Source: Barnesiella sp. (GTDB taxonomy: Bacteria; Bacteroidota; Bacteroidia; Bacteroidales; Muribaculaceae). Taken from it: a stretch of DNA of 25,490 nucleotides. The stretch spans positions 20,233 to 45,722 of the forward strand of contig JAAVEX010000011.1 of assembly GCA_014801065.1 (NCBI GenBank). Direction: 5' to 3'. Position numbers and translations under genes: made by a program. Every line of letters starts with the position of its first letter. The first letter of the stretch is position 1. Shown in pieces: positions 1-9,858 of this stretch. The notes beneath the pieces are model-generated. The model was not told the DNA's origin, made no database searches, and saw nothing but the letters and a program-made list of their open reading frames with translations.

Positions 1-2247
1 CATATCAACAATTATCGCAACGACAACAACACGATATTTCTCTCCGACACCAACACACTGCTGCGTGAAATAATAGGCGACGAAAAAGACAATGGCGCTC
101 CGTTTGTCTATGAGCGCGTCGGTGTCTGGATCAACCACTATCTGATCGATGAGTTTCAGGACACATCAAGAATACAGTGGGAAAATCTCAGTCCGCTGCT
201 CCACGAAGGCCAATCGGAAAACGACGACAGCCTCATAATCGGCGATGAGAAGCAGTGTATCTACCGCTTCCGGTTCTCCGACCCGACACTATTGCAAAGC
301 GGTGTGGGCCAAGCTTTCCCACACTCATCCCGCACCAAAGGCAACAATCCGGCCGACAACACCAACTGGCGAAGCTCGCGCGATGTGGTGGAATTCAACA
401 ACCGCCTGTTCGGGTCATTGGCCCGCATCACCGGCTTTGAAGAGATCTACGATAATGTGGCGCAAAACGTGTCGCCACGCCATTCCGATCATCGAGGATA
501 TATCCGGACCACCGAAATCGAGGCCGCCGGCAGCGACGACGCAGCGCTGAAAGAGACCACACTGCGACTGCTCACTGATGATATCGCCCGACAGCTGGCC
601 GACGGCTACAAACCGTGTGACATCACCATCCTGACGCGATTCAATCAGGAAGCTGCCGATGTGATTTCCCACCTCATGGAGGCCGCCGACACACGCAGCG
701 AACTGGCCGGTCTGCGCATAATGTCGGACGACGCTATGGCCATCGTATCAGCCCCCGCCGTCAGACTGATAATCAGCATCCTGCGCTATATCGCAATGCC
801 GCAGGCCGAACCGGAAACCACCGCCGAACCGACAACGCGCCGCCGGGCGCTTCAGAAGGAGATCGGTAGAATGGTCAACAATTTCGAACACCTCGTGAGC
901 TGTGGTGCCGACAACAATGAGGCTCTTCAGGCAGCGATCATAGCACTCAACGAAAAGGATAAGAATATCCACGCCGCCGTATCGGCAGAAGAGGAAGTGG
1001 CCTCCACAATGGCTTGCTTCAATCTCCCCTCACTCGTGGAACATATTATCGGCGGATATCTCTCAGCGGAGATGCGGCGCGATCAGAATATGTATATCTC
1101 AGCCTTCGTCGACTCCGTCACCGAATTCTGCAGTCGAGGCACCTCCGACATACACGCTTTTCTGAAATGGTGGGATGAATCAGGCCATCGCACTAAGATC
1201 TCCGCGCCTTTCGACGAGCGAGCCATTCGCATCATGACCATCCACAAATCGAAAGGTCTGGAATTCAAATGCGTCCATATCCCCTTTGCCAATTGGAAAA
1301 TGGTGTCGTTCAAGGGCCTTGAATGGTTTGAAACCGGCGGACAGCTCCCCGGAATAGATCCGGCTAATGTCCCGCCGATGATCCCACTGCAACCATCGTC
1401 GATGCTCGAAGGCACTCAGTTTGAGCCCTTCTACAGGCAGCGCTGCCGCGAGCAACTTCTTGATGAACTCAATGTGCTCTACGTGGCGCTGACACGTGCA
1501 TCCGACGAGCTTTCGATCATCTGCCGGAAATCGACAGCCGAGGGAGATCCGCAGACCGTCAACGATCTGCTCCGGCTCGGGTTTGATGAGATAGAAATGG
1601 TCCCCTCAGATCCCGATGAACTTCCCGACGACATCGAGGGAGTGACCATAAATACCATAGGCTCGCCAACACATCCGCAGCAATCCGAAAAAGATTCGCC
1701 AACAGCACTCGAACCGGATTCCGCCTCAGCTATGGAACCATACACAACCCTTCCGCGCAAGGATCTCTGGGACAACCTCGAACTCGACCGCGATGAAGAG
1801 TTGAGCGAGGCGCGCGAACGTGGCATACTGCTCCACGACACTCTCGCCCGCATAAGCCATGCCGGAGATCTCGACAAGGCGGTAGACCGTATGATCTATC
1901 GCGGATTGATGCAGCGCGACGAAGCAGAAGAAATCCGCAAGCATCTGCGCCGCGAGCTCTCGCGCGAAGAAATAGCCCCATGGTTTGAGGGTTATCACAA
2001 AATCCTGAAAGAGCGTGACATAGTGATTGACAATAAAATTGTGGGGCGTCCCGACCGTGTGATCTGGAGAGCCGACGGTCATATCGACGTGGTCGACTAC
2101 AAGTTTGGCGCTGAAAACCCCAGGAAATATGCCCGACAGGTGAGCATCTACATGGACCATCTGCGATCAATGGGCCATGATAACATCCGCGGCTTCATCT
2201 GGTATGTCGACTCGGGGAAAATCACTCCCGTCGAAGCGCGTCGATAA
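1..2247 (+). CDS. UvrD/RecB-type helicase-nuclease, AddA-like (5' partial)
   Basis: The frame is open from base 1, so the N-terminus with the Walker A motif lies outside the window; 748 residues are visible. Visible superfamily 1 helicase motifs are LIDEFQDT (Walker B, about residues 47-54), GDEKQCIYRFR (motif III, about 80-90), TIHKSKGLEF (motif V, about 413-422) and NVLYVALTRA (motif VI, near 490). The last 80 residues carry a RecB-like PD-(D/E)XK nuclease: GRPD with D685, VDYK with D699 and K701, then QVSIYMDHL, which matches the Q-x-x-Y element. Known AddA/RecB proteins process double-strand ends for recombination. A partner AddB-like gene would be expected upstream but cannot be seen. 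The stop overlaps the convergent folK by 26 bases. Family assignment is firm; the exact name (AddA versus RecB-like) is inferred. Confidence 0.9.
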   Translation, partial: HINNYRNDNNTIFLSDTNTLLREIIGDEKDNGAPFVYERVGVWINHYLIDEFQDTSRIQWENLSPLLHEGQSENDDSLIIGDEKQCIYRFRFSDPTLLQSGVGQAFPHSSRTKGNNPADNTNWRSSRDVVEFNNRLFGSLARITGFEEIYDNVAQNVSPRHSDHRGYIRTTEIEAAGSDDAALKETTLRLLTDDIARQLADGYKPCDITILTRFNQEAADVISHLMEAADTRSELAGLRIMSDDAMAIVSAPAVRLIISILRYIAMPQAEPETTAEPTTRRRALQKEIGRMVNNFEHLVSCGADNNEALQAAIIALNEKDKNIHAAVSAEEEVASTMACFNLPSLVEHIIGGYLSAEMRRDQNMYISAFVDSVTEFCSRGTSDIHAFLKWWDESGHRTKISAPFDERAIRIMTIHKSKGLEFKCVHIPFANWKMVSFKGLEWFETGGQLPGIDPANVPPMIPLQPSSMLEGTQFEPFYRQRCREQLLDELNVLYVALTRASDELSIICRKSTAEGDPQTVNDLLRLGFDEIEMVPSDPDELPDDIEGVTINTIGSPTHPQQSEKDSPTALEPDSASAMEPYTTLPRKDLWDNLELDRDEELSEARERGILLHDTLARISHAGDLDKAVDRMIYRGLMQRDEAEEIRKHLRRELSREEIAPWFEGYHKILKERDIVIDNKIVGRPDRVIWRADGHIDVVDYKFGAENPRKYARQVSIYMDHLRSMGHDNIRGFIWYVDSGKITPVEARR

Positions 2248-2698
2248 GTTCAGATGGCGTAAGGCCCGACCGGGGATGATGCCATTCGGGCCAAATCTGC
2301 GCCATGGGGCGAAGCACAAACAATCGCTGCGCCATTCTGGGATGAGGCAATTCAAGTTCAGGCGAACTCACAATCGCCTCTCCGACAGCAATCAGATCAA
2401 TATCTATGACGCGGTCAATGTAGCCACCCGCATGATCGCGGTGTGGGGCCGGACTGATAGATTGCTGCAGCTCAAGCAATACACTCAGCAAATCTAACGG
2501 ATCGAGCTCCCCTACATCAACATTGACTCCAACATTTACAAACTCATTGCTGCTTTCAAATCCCCAGGGAGGTGATACAACAGGATCGCTCACCCGCGCC
2601 TTCACACCGAAATGCGCTTCAATGGCAGCGACCGCCATGCTTATCGCTGCATGGCGGTCGCCGATATTGGATCCTATATTTATATGCGCCGTGGCCAT
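2222..2698 (-). CDS. folK: 2-amino-4-hydroxy-6-hydroxymethyldihydropteridine diphosphokinase
   Basis: This 158-residue protein has the normal HPPK length. HPPK transfers pyrophosphate from ATP to 6-hydroxymethyl-dihydropterin in folate synthesis. Family signatures seen are NIGSNIGDR at the N-terminus, PPWGFESSNEFVN, the magnesium-binding RVIDIDLI (from about residue 96) and LPHPRMAQRLFVL near the C-terminus. The start lies 13 bases after the infB stop on the same strand, so it is probably the last gene of the rimP-nusA-infB transcript. Its 3' end overlaps the convergent helicase gene by 26 bases, and no terminator lies between them. No other folate gene is present in the window. Confidence 0.95.
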   Translation of the reverse strand: MATAHINIGSNIGDRHAAISMAVAAIEAHFGVKARVSDPVVSPPWGFESSNEFVNVGVNVDVGELDPLDLLSVLLELQQSISPAPHRDHAGGYIDRVIDIDLIAVGEAIVSSPELELPHPRMAQRLFVLRPMAQIWPEWHHPRSGLTPSELIDALRRE

Positions 2699-2711
2699 AT
2701 CAAGGCCCGGA

Positions 2712-5570
2712 TCAGAGGGTTTTCTTTACTTCCACCTCTTCGAAACATTCGATGATGTCGCCCTCGCGCACATCGTTGTAGCCCTGGATGTTCAGACCGC
2801 AATCATAGCCCGAAACCACCTCTTTGACATCATCCTTGAATCGCTTGAGCGAACCAAGATCGCCCGTATAGCGCACGATACCCTCGCGGATCAGGCGCAC
2901 CTTGCAGTTGCGCTTGATGCGACCTTCACGCACGATACATCCGGCAACTGTGCCCACTTTGGAGATCTTGTAGGTCTGAAGAACTTCGGCCGTACCGGTC
3001 ACTTCTTCCTTAAGCTCGGGAGCAAGCATGCCTTCCATAGCATCCTTCACCTCCTCGATAGCCTGATAGATCACAGAATAGAGACGGATTTCCACACCAT
3101 CGCGCTCGGCAGCTCGGCGTGCGGCCACCGACGGACGCACCTGGAAGCCGATGATGATGGCATCTGAAGCGGCAGCCAGAGTGACATCGCTTTCTGAGAT
3201 TTCGCCCACAGCCTTGTGGAGCACGTTGATCTGAATCTCTTCGGTTGAGAGCTTGATGAGCGAATCGGAGAGTGCTTCGATCGAACCGTCAACGTCGCCT
3301 TTAACAATGATATTAAGCTCCTGGAAGTTACCGATGGCACGGCGGCGACCGATATCTTCGAGTGTAAGGATCTTTTTGGTTCGCAGACCGAGCTCACGCT
3401 GAAGCTGTTCGCGCTTGTTGGCAATCTCTTTGGCTTCCTGTTCGGACTCCATCACGTTGAACGTATCTCCGGCAGTGGGTGCACCGTTCAGACCGAGGAT
3501 CAGTGCGGGAGTGGCCGGACCGGCCTCCTTGATGCGCTGATTGCGTTCGTTGAACATCGCCTTCACCTTGCCATAGTGAGTTCCGGCAAGGATGAAGTCG
3601 CCCACACGGAGTGTGCCGTTCTGAACGAGCACCGTCGCAACATAGCCGCGCCCTTTGTCGAGCGACGATTCGATAATCGAACCGGTTGCGTTACGGTTGG
3701 GGTTGGCCTTCAGTTCGAGAAGCTCGGCTTCGAGGAGCACCTTTTCCATCAGTTCATCAACACCGATACCCTTTTTGGCAGAGATGTCCTGCGACTGATA
3801 TTTGCCGCCCCATTCTTCAACGAGATAGTTCATGCCGGCCAGCTCTTCCTTGATCTTATCGGGGTTGGCAGCCGGTTTATCGATCTTGTTAATTGCAAAT
3901 ACGATGGGCACACCGGCGGCCGAAGCATGGTTGATCGCTTCGACGGTCTGTGGCATGACGTTATCATCGGCAGCTACGATAATGATACAGATATCGGTCA
4001 CCTTCGCACCGCGGGCACGCATAGCGGTAAAGGCTTCGTGGCCCGGAGTGTCGAGGAATGTGATCCGGCGTCCGTCGGAGAGTTTCACATTATAGGCTCC
4101 GATATGCTGCGTAATGCCGCCGGCCTCACCGGCGATCACATTAGCATTGCGGATATAGTCGAGGAGCGAAGTCTTACCGTGGTCCACGTGACCCATCACG
4201 GTGACGATCGGCGGACGTTCGGTGAGATCCTCTTCCGAGTCCTCCTCCTGCGCTATAGCTTCTACAACTTCTGCCGAAACATATTCGGTTTTGAATCCGA
4301 ACTCCTCGGCCACGATGTTGATCGTTTCGGCATCGAGACGCTGATTGATCGACACCATCACACCGATACTCATACACGTTCCGATAACGTTGTTGATCGG
4401 AACATTCATCATCGATGCAAGGTCGTTGGCGGTTACGAATTCCGTAAGTTTAAGCACCTTGCTTTCGGCGGCTTCCATTTCGTGGGCCTCGCGTTCGCGT
4501 TCGCGTGTGGCCTCGCGTTTTTCCTTACGCCATTTAGCGCCCTTCTTGAGGCCTTTGTCCTTGCTGGTGAGGCGGGCGAGAGTTTCCTTCACCTGTTTCT
4601 GAACATCTTCCTCGTTGACTTCGTTGTGAGCGGGCTGGCGGCGGTTGCGGTCCTTGCCTCCCTGAGAGTTCTGGTTGTTGCGCTGACCGCCCTGACCGGA
4701 ATGAGGATTAGTAATATCCACCTTTTCCTTTCCGCGGATACGTTTGCGTTTCTTGCGGTCGGCATTATCGCCCGCGGCATTGCCACCGGCAGCATTACCG
4801 GAATTTTTCGCATTGCGTTCGTTGCGTTTCTCCTCCTTGGATTTCTTCTTCGGACGCGTCGACTGATTGAGAGCGGAAAGGTCGATCTTGCCGATCACCT
4901 TTGGTCCGACAGCCGGAGTGCTGACCGTAGTGGGGATAAAGTTGGAGTCGGTAGTAGCGGGAGTCTCAACCGGTTTTTCAGCCACCTTTTCGGCGGTTTT
5001 TTCGACCGCAGCAGGCGATTCGATGTTCTTGGGAGCCGGAGCAGCCTTGACTGTTTCGGTCGGTTTTTCGGCAGCGGCGGGCTTCTTATCTTCCACCTTG
5101 GCAGCTGCCTGCGGTTTAGCGGGGGCTGCTGCAGCTTCCGGTTGGGGTTTGACCTTTTCGGGAGCAGGGGCAGCGACCTCAGCGGGAGCGGGTGCAGCCT
5201 TTACAGCAGGCGCTGCTTTAGCCGGCTCGGCCTTGACGGGCTCCACCTTGCGGCCCGGACGATCAAGATCGATCTTACCGACCACCTTTGGTCCGGCAGG
5301 CATCTGGCGCACCGGTTCCGGTTCAGCCGGAGCGGCCACGGGTGTAGCTTCGGCCTCTTTCACTTTGCGGTCGGTCGACACCTGGTCGGATTTGCTTTTG
5401 AGATCACGATCAGGCTTATACTCCTTGATGAGGAGTTGATAGGCATCATCATCGATACGCGAATTGGGATTATTTTCGATGGTGATTCCCTGTTTTTGCA
5501 GGAAGTCGACAACGGTCGCTATCGACACGTTGAAGTCTTTTGCAGCTTTACTTATTTTCGTTCTCGCCAT
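2712..5570 (-). CDS. infB: Translation initiation factor IF-2
   Basis: This 952-residue GTPase delivers initiator tRNA to the 30S subunit. The N-terminal domain (1-55) has the [13 protein letters not shown] pattern typical of Bacteroidetes IF2. A low-complexity Ala/Pro/Lys/Glu linker (about 65-235) follows, with two copies of a GPKV(V/I)GKIDL module, then a basic stretch with KKRKRIRG. The G domain shows G1 GHVDHGKTS (460-468), G2 GGITQHIG, G3 DTPGHEAF (D507), G4 NKID (561-564) and G5 SAKKGIG, followed by the usual C-terminal domains. The leader before the ATG is AT-rich and lacks a Shine-Dalgarno sequence. It sits 99 bases after nusA and 13 before folK. The linker is typical for the family and is not a sign of damage. 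Confidence 0.98.
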   Translation of the reverse strand: MARTKISKAAKDFNVSIATVVDFLQKQGITIENNPNSRIDDDAYQLLIKEYKPDRDLKSKSDQVSTDRKVKEAEATPVAAPAEPEPVRQMPAGPKVVGKIDLDRPGRKVEPVKAEPAKAAPAVKAAPAPAEVAAPAPEKVKPQPEAAAAPAKPQAAAKVEDKKPAAAEKPTETVKAAPAPKNIESPAAVEKTAEKVAEKPVETPATTDSNFIPTTVSTPAVGPKVIGKIDLSALNQSTRPKKKSKEEKRNERNAKNSGNAAGGNAAGDNADRKKRKRIRGKEKVDITNPHSGQGGQRNNQNSQGGKDRNRRQPAHNEVNEEDVQKQVKETLARLTSKDKGLKKGAKWRKEKREATREREREAHEMEAAESKVLKLTEFVTANDLASMMNVPINNVIGTCMSIGVMVSINQRLDAETINIVAEEFGFKTEYVSAEVVEAIAQEEDSEEDLTERPPIVTVMGHVDHGKTSLLDYIRNANVIAGEAGGITQHIGAYNVKLSDGRRITFLDTPGHEAFTAMRARGAKVTDICIIIVAADDNVMPQTVEAINHASAAGVPIVFAINKIDKPAANPDKIKEELAGMNYLVEEWGGKYQSQDISAKKGIGVDELMEKVLLEAELLELKANPNRNATGSIIESSLDKGRGYVATVLVQNGTLRVGDFILAGTHYGKVKAMFNERNQRIKEAGPATPALILGLNGAPTAGDTFNVMESEQEAKEIANKREQLQRELGLRTKKILTLEDIGRRRAIGNFQELNIIVKGDVDGSIEALSDSLIKLSTEEIQINVLHKAVGEISESDVTLAAASDAIIIGFQVRPSVAARRAAERDGVEIRLYSVIYQAIEEVKDAMEGMLAPELKEEVTGTAEVLQTYKISKVGTVAGCIVREGRIKRNCKVRLIREGIVRYTGDLGSLKRFKDDVKEVVSGYDCGLNIQGYNDVREGDIIECFEEVEVKKTL

Positions 5571-5669
5571 TTATTGTTTTTATAGTTTATTTTCAGTTAG
5601 TTGGAAAGTGTGAAGAGAGAGTGGTTGCGGCGTGGTCGCTTACGGAAGTCGATGACACGCCGGTGGAGA

Positions 5670-6929
5670 TCACTCTTCCTCGAATTCGGCTTTGAGCACC
5701 TCGATCACATTGTCGACGGTGTCTTCTTCGAGGTCGGCCTTGTCGACAAGTATCTGACGCGGTGTGTTGAGCACGCTCTTTGCGGTCACACAACCGATGT
5801 TTTTGAGAGCATCGATCACCCATCCGTCGATTTCATCCTTGAACTCGTCGAGATAGATATCTTCCTCGTTGGATTCATCAGTGTCGCGGTAAACATCGAT
5901 CACGTAGCCGGTGAGCATCGAGGCAAGTTTGATGTTCAGACCACCCTTACCGATTGCGAGCGACACCTCTTCGGGGCGCAGGAACACTTCGGCCTTCTTT
6001 TCCTCTTCGTCGAGACGGATCGAGGAGATCTTTGCGGGCGACAAGGCGCGCTGAATGAAGAGCGAGGGATTTGAGGTGTAGTTGATCACATCGATGTTTT
6101 CATTGCGGAGCTCACGCACGATGCCGTGGATACGCGATCCTTTGACACCGACACATGCGCCTACCGGGTCGATACGATCGTCGTAGGACTCAACGGCGAT
6201 CTTGGCACGTTCGCCCGGGATGCGGGCAACGGCGCGGATATTGATCAGGCCATCATGAATTTCGGGCACTTCGAGTTCGAACAGTCGACGCAGGAAGTTC
6301 TCATTGGTGCGGCTAACGGTGATTTTCGGGTTGTTGTTCTTATTGTCAACGTTGGCCACAACCGCACGTATTGTCTCTCCCTTTCGGAAGAAATCGCCGG
6401 GGATTGCTTCGCTCTTGGGCAGGAGAAGTTCGTTTTTATCATCGTCGAGCAGAAGGGTTTCGCGCGACCAGGTCTGATACACTTCGCCCGTGACGAGTTC
6501 ACCCTCAAGTTCTTTGAATTTATTGTAGATAGCTTCCTTCTGCAGATCAAGGATCTTCGACTGTAGAGTCTGGCGCAGATTGAGGATGGCGCGTCGGCCG
6601 AAGTCGGCGAAGAAGATCTCTTTAGTGTGCTCCTCGCCGATCTCCACATCGGGATCCTGATCGGCGCGCGCGTCGCTGAGGGAAATTTCACGATTGGGAT
6701 CGTTCACTTCGCCATCGGCAACGACCATCAGATTTTGGAAGATCTGCACGTCGCCCTTGTCGGGATTCATGATCACGTCGAGATTCTCGTCGGTTCCGAA
6801 CATTTTAGCCAGGACGTTGCGGAACGATTCTTCGAGCACGCTGATCATCGTGGCCTTATCTATATTTTTAAGTTCTTTAAATTCGGCAAAACGCTCCACC
6901 ATATTAGGAGCTTCCTCTTTCTTAGCCAT
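5670..6929 (-). CDS. nusA: Transcription termination/antitermination factor NusA
   Basis: This 419-residue protein binds RNA polymerase and nascent RNA to control pausing, termination and antitermination. It shows the NusA N-terminal domain (about 1-125), an S1 domain (about 130-200) and two KH domains. KH1 contains GVKGSRIHG (from about 261) and KH2 contains AIGKGGLNIKLAS (GKGG at 327-330). It ends with a short acidic C-terminal region, without the two acidic repeats found in E. coli NusA; this shorter form is usual in Bacteroidetes. It lies 15 bases after rimP, the classic rimP-nusA-infB order. In E. coli this cluster feeds back on itself through NusA; whether that happens here is not shown. 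Confidence 0.97.
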   Translation of the reverse strand: MAKKEEAPNMVERFAEFKELKNIDKATMISVLEESFRNVLAKMFGTDENLDVIMNPDKGDVQIFQNLMVVADGEVNDPNREISLSDARADQDPDVEIGEEHTKEIFFADFGRRAILNLRQTLQSKILDLQKEAIYNKFKELEGELVTGEVYQTWSRETLLLDDDKNELLLPKSEAIPGDFFRKGETIRAVVANVDNKNNNPKITVSRTNENFLRRLFELEVPEIHDGLINIRAVARIPGERAKIAVESYDDRIDPVGACVGVKGSRIHGIVRELRNENIDVINYTSNPSLFIQRALSPAKISSIRLDEEEKKAEVFLRPEEVSLAIGKGGLNIKLASMLTGYVIDVYRDTDESNEEDIYLDEFKDEIDGWVIDALKNIGCVTAKSVLNTPRQILVDKADLEEDTVDNVIEVLKAEFEEE

Positions 6930-6944
6930 AGCTTGGAGATAGGT

Positions 6945-7418
6945 TTATTTGAAGTTTATTAAATATTTCACTGATTTTGTGTCGGCGATTTTCAGCGCCA
7001 CGGGGGTATCGACAATCACCGGACGTTTCTTTCCGGGCTCTTTAACTTTTTCCTTGACGGTCAGCACGAACGACTGCGCCTCGGGGTCGACCGACTGCAG
7101 CACGCCCGACAGCTTTCGGCCATCGCGGGTCAGCACTTCGATCTCATTGCCAACGTTTTTCTCATATTGCTTGATCACCTTAAACGGCGAGGTCAAACCG
7201 GCCGAGCCGACTTCGAGTTCATAGTCCTCGACTTCACGGTCCACCTGCTGTTCGATCTCACGGGTGATCCGGGCACATGTATCGATATCAACTCCGCTCA
7301 TAGAGTCGATCTCCACCGTGACCACATTGGTCGGGCTGACACGCACATCGACCAGAAAGCCATCGGTGCCTTCAAGCTGTTGCTCCACAATGGAGCTTAT
7401 CACATTCTTATCGATCAT
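6945..7418 (-). CDS. rimP: Ribosome maturation factor RimP
   Basis: This 157-residue protein assists 30S subunit assembly. The RimP pattern is visible: a conserved N-terminal alpha/beta domain ending in YELEVGSAGLTSPFK (family form YxLEVSSPGLxRP), then a small SH3-like C-terminal domain with a GRKLSGVLQ strand. It is the first gene of the minus-strand translation cluster, 15 bases before nusA. A -7 promoter box lies about 60 bases upstream. The predicted start is the first ATG in frame, after an A/T-rich leader without a Shine-Dalgarno sequence. Confidence 0.95.
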   Translation of the reverse strand: MIDKNVISSIVEQQLEGTDGFLVDVRVSPTNVVTVEIDSMSGVDIDTCARITREIEQQVDREVEDYELEVGSAGLTSPFKVIKQYEKNVGNEIEVLTRDGRKLSGVLQSVDPEAQSFVLTVKEKVKEPGKKRPVIVDTPVALKIADTKSVKYLINFK

Positions 7419-7476
7419 TTTAGTTATTGCAAATAAAATGGAGGAAGCGTCTGCCCCCTCCGTGACTTAGTTGATG

Positions 7477-7484
7477 CAAAGTTA
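7477..7484 (-). promoter_or_regulatory. -7 promoter box candidate for rimP-nusA-infB-folK
   Basis: The minus strand reads TAACTTTG, an exact match to the Bacteroidetes -7 consensus TAnnTTTG. It lies 59 bases before the rimP start and downstream of the terminator-like hairpin of the kinase gene. No clear -33 TTTG is present at the expected spacing, so the call rests on the -7 box and position. Confidence 0.55.
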
Positions 7485-7507
7485 CAAAAATTCCTCTATT
7501 AAAAGGT

Positions 7508-7545
7508 AATTTTCGCCGTGCAAATTAATTGCAACGGCGAAAATT
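7508..7545 (-). terminator. Intrinsic terminator-like hairpin after the histidine kinase gene
   Basis: Perfect 11-bp arms (7508-7518 and 7535-7545, CGGCGAAAATT type) continue inward through one bulged base into a 5-bp TGCAA/TTGCA stem, about 16 pairs in total. It starts 32 bases after the kinase stop. On the minus strand it is followed by ACCTTTTAATAG, a modest T-run. It probably isolates the kinase gene from rimP. An operator role is a weaker alternative. Confidence 0.6.
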
Positions 7546-7577
7546 AACAATTATTTACGATTTGTTATGTATTTTTA

Positions 7578-9689
7578 TCATTCTATCGGGAGTGTGAAAA
7601 GGAATCGAGCGCCCGGACCTTCATAGGATGTGTCGACACGGACACTGCCGCCGAGAATCGACGCGATTGAGCGCGAGATATTAAGACCCAGACCAGTTCC
7701 GGAGGTCAGATTACTCAACTTTTCGAAGCGCTCGAAAATCACCTCTTCTTTTCCTTTGGGCACACCGACACCGGTATCTTCCACACTGAAAGTCAAAGTC
7801 TTGTCGGACGGGTCGATGGAGTAGGTCAACCGGACATAGCCATCTTCGGTAAACTTGGCTCCATTGCTCAACAGATTAATGAGCACCTGCTCTACGCGGC
7901 GGGCATCGGTAGTGATATTGAACTCATCGTCGTATGGCTTCACAAACTCCATCACAACTCCGTCATGAACATGTTTGCGCATGCTTTCGACAGCGATCTG
8001 ACAAATCTTGTCGACCGACTCAGGCTCGCGTTGAATCGCCACCTGATGATTGTCGAGCTGAGCGATCTCAAGCACGTCGTTAACGATAGCCATCAGCATA
8101 TCGGCACTGATATCAATCATATCGGCATAGCGCTTCAGATAATGGCGTTTCTCTTCAGGAGTGTTGTCGACAATCAGATGCGAACATTCCACGATTGCAT
8201 TCAGCGGTGTGCGGATCTCGTGGCTCATATTGTTGATAAACTCCGTCTTGTGGCGATCGGCACGGCGAGCATGGTCGCGGGCCTGAATGATCTCTTTCTG
8301 AGCGTTTTGAATCTCATCACGTTCATTAATGAGATCATCGTTCGACTGGCGGAGACGAGCGGTGAGTCTGCGCGACTTAATATAAAGCATCGACATTCCG
8401 ATGATCACGAGCAGCATGACCACTGCCGACCAGAAGGCAACGCGGAGCATCACACGATGGTTTTCGATGGCCGATTCGCGTTGCTTCACGAGCAATTCAT
8501 TATTCGATCCCGAGATATTGCGCACCTCATCAAAAAGCGACATTTCGATCTGATGCTCATTGGAATATCCCTTGATCACATTCTGAAGATATTCGTTGTA
8601 ACCCTCGGTGGCCTTGAGCAGGGCGGCATTATCGCCCACAGCCTTTGCAGCCTCAATCATAAGCGGATAGAGGCGGTAGAAATAGTCCTTATTGCCGGGA
8701 TCATCCACCTGCGCGCTGAGCAGGGCGAGCGCCTCACGATAGCGTTTTTTAGCCATCAGATAGTAGATTTCCACTCTACCATATTTCTTAATATCGTTGG
8801 CCACATCCGCATTACGTTTCGCCAGGTCCTGAATTCTTTCATAATACTCGTCAACCTCCTTTTCCGTGAGCGCCGGATAGTTGTTGAGCATGCGTCGGTA
8901 AGCGATATAGCGGTTCAGGTCATAGTTGCGGTAGGTATGCCCCTGCTTCTTTGCGACCTCATCAAGCTTAGCTATGGTCTGCAGCAGGTGCCGGCACGCA
9001 TCAACCGCTTTTTCATGCAGTCCGGCCTCAGAATAGATCATCGACGACTGCACGTAATATTGGCTCAGGATCGGCAGATTATCGCCGGGAAGATCTTTCA
9101 GCACATCGCCGAGACGGTTGATATATTCAGTGATCGTGGTGCCGGAGACATCATCCTGAAGATATCGGCAGATGGTGAACAGGAACTCTACATCGTCATA
9201 CGGATCACCTTTCTGGCTATTGGAATTGTCGACAATCATCCGACGCACTTTCGATTGTCGTTCGCTCGGCGAGTCGTTCCAATAATTGATCACGTTGGCT
9301 TGCACTCGCAGAAATGCAAGAGTGAGACGCTGGTCGTCGCTAAGTGGCATTGACGCTGTGTAGTTGATAAGATTATTGATTTTTTCAGCATCCACTCTGT
9401 GAGCCCCATAGAGCGACCCGAGACGGCGTATCGCATCAAACTCCACAGCCAGCGAGCCGGCCCGCTGCGATGCGGAAAACAACTGTTCGCCGACGCCCAA
9501 TCGCTCGTTGTAGCGAGCCAGATCGAGAAGATCGTAAAGAATATCGACCGAATCAACCGGCGTCGACACCTGTCCCAAACGCGTGCGCAAGCTATCGGAG
9601 ACATGCTTACGCTGTTCTTCAGTCAAACCTTGTGCGTTCAGTGCCGCTGACAGCATGACCGCAAGGATCATAATTATAGTCTTTTTCAT
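7578..9689 (-). CDS. Membrane sensor histidine kinase with a helical/TPR-like extracytoplasmic sensor
   Basis: This 703-residue protein starts with a signal peptide (about 1-19, MKKTIIMILAVML...). A long alpha-helical, TPR-like region (about 20-410) follows, then one membrane helix (about 414-437), a coiled-coil linker and the kinase core. The core has a HisKA domain with SHEIRTPLN (phospho-acceptor H490) and a HATPase domain with N-box NLLSN (605-609), G1 DTGVGVP (from 638) and G2 GTGLGLNIS (about 660-668). It should autophosphorylate on H490 and pass the phosphate to an unlinked response regulator. It has no receiver domain, and no regulator gene is adjacent. The signal it senses cannot be read from the sequence. 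Confidence 0.93.
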   Translation of the reverse strand: MKKTIIMILAVMLSAALNAQGLTEEQRKHVSDSLRTRLGQVSTPVDSVDILYDLLDLARYNERLGVGEQLFSASQRAGSLAVEFDAIRRLGSLYGAHRVDAEKINNLINYTASMPLSDDQRLTLAFLRVQANVINYWNDSPSERQSKVRRMIVDNSNSQKGDPYDDVEFLFTICRYLQDDVSGTTITEYINRLGDVLKDLPGDNLPILSQYYVQSSMIYSEAGLHEKAVDACRHLLQTIAKLDEVAKKQGHTYRNYDLNRYIAYRRMLNNYPALTEKEVDEYYERIQDLAKRNADVANDIKKYGRVEIYYLMAKKRYREALALLSAQVDDPGNKDYFYRLYPLMIEAAKAVGDNAALLKATEGYNEYLQNVIKGYSNEHQIEMSLFDEVRNISGSNNELLVKQRESAIENHRVMLRVAFWSAVVMLLVIIGMSMLYIKSRRLTARLRQSNDDLINERDEIQNAQKEIIQARDHARRADRHKTEFINNMSHEIRTPLNAIVECSHLIVDNTPEEKRHYLKRYADMIDISADMLMAIVNDVLEIAQLDNHQVAIQREPESVDKICQIAVESMRKHVHDGVVMEFVKPYDDEFNITTDARRVEQVLINLLSNGAKFTEDGYVRLTYSIDPSDKTLTFSVEDTGVGVPKGKEEVIFERFEKLSNLTSGTGLGLNISRSIASILGGSVRVDTSYEGPGARFLFTLPIE

Positions 9690-9708
9690 CTGATTAATTT
9701 TCGTGACG

Positions 9709-9716
9709 CAAATTTA
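9709..9716 (-). promoter_or_regulatory. -7 promoter box candidate for the histidine kinase gene
   Basis: The minus strand reads TAAATTTG, matching TAnnTTTG, 19 bases before the kinase ATG. The implied leader would be very short. A TTTG lies 12 bases further upstream, too close for a standard -33 element. Confidence 0.4.
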
Positions 9717-9812
9717 ACTAAAAAAGTGCAAACTATCCATCCGCTGCGAAATTTTTGAGTTGTCCCGGCAATAAAATTACCGTCTTAGCCATAACATTAA
9801 TAATATTATGTG

Positions 9813-9820
9813 TATATTTG
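9813..9820 (+). promoter_or_regulatory. -7 promoter box candidate for porU
   Basis: TATATTTG matches TAnnTTTG and lies 38 bases before the porU ATG in the divergent kinase/porU gap. The -33 element is not evident. Confidence 0.5.
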
Positions 9821-9858
9821 CGTTATTCTTCTACACCATTATCTGCCGATAGAAAAAG

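Noticed and set aside
292-294. TTG start for the helicase-nuclease at 292
   Set aside because: The same frame is open from base 1 and encodes the Walker B and motif III sequences upstream of this codon, so the gene simply enters from outside the window.
3576-5585. 669-codon + strand open frame opposite infB
   Set aside because: It is antisense to a full-length IF2 gene and arises from the Ala/Pro/Lys codon bias; it shows no recognisable domain.
7965-9353. 462-codon + strand open frame opposite the histidine kinase
   Set aside because: It is antisense to a clear kinase with all catalytic motifs; its His/Ile-rich composition is typical of a shadow frame.
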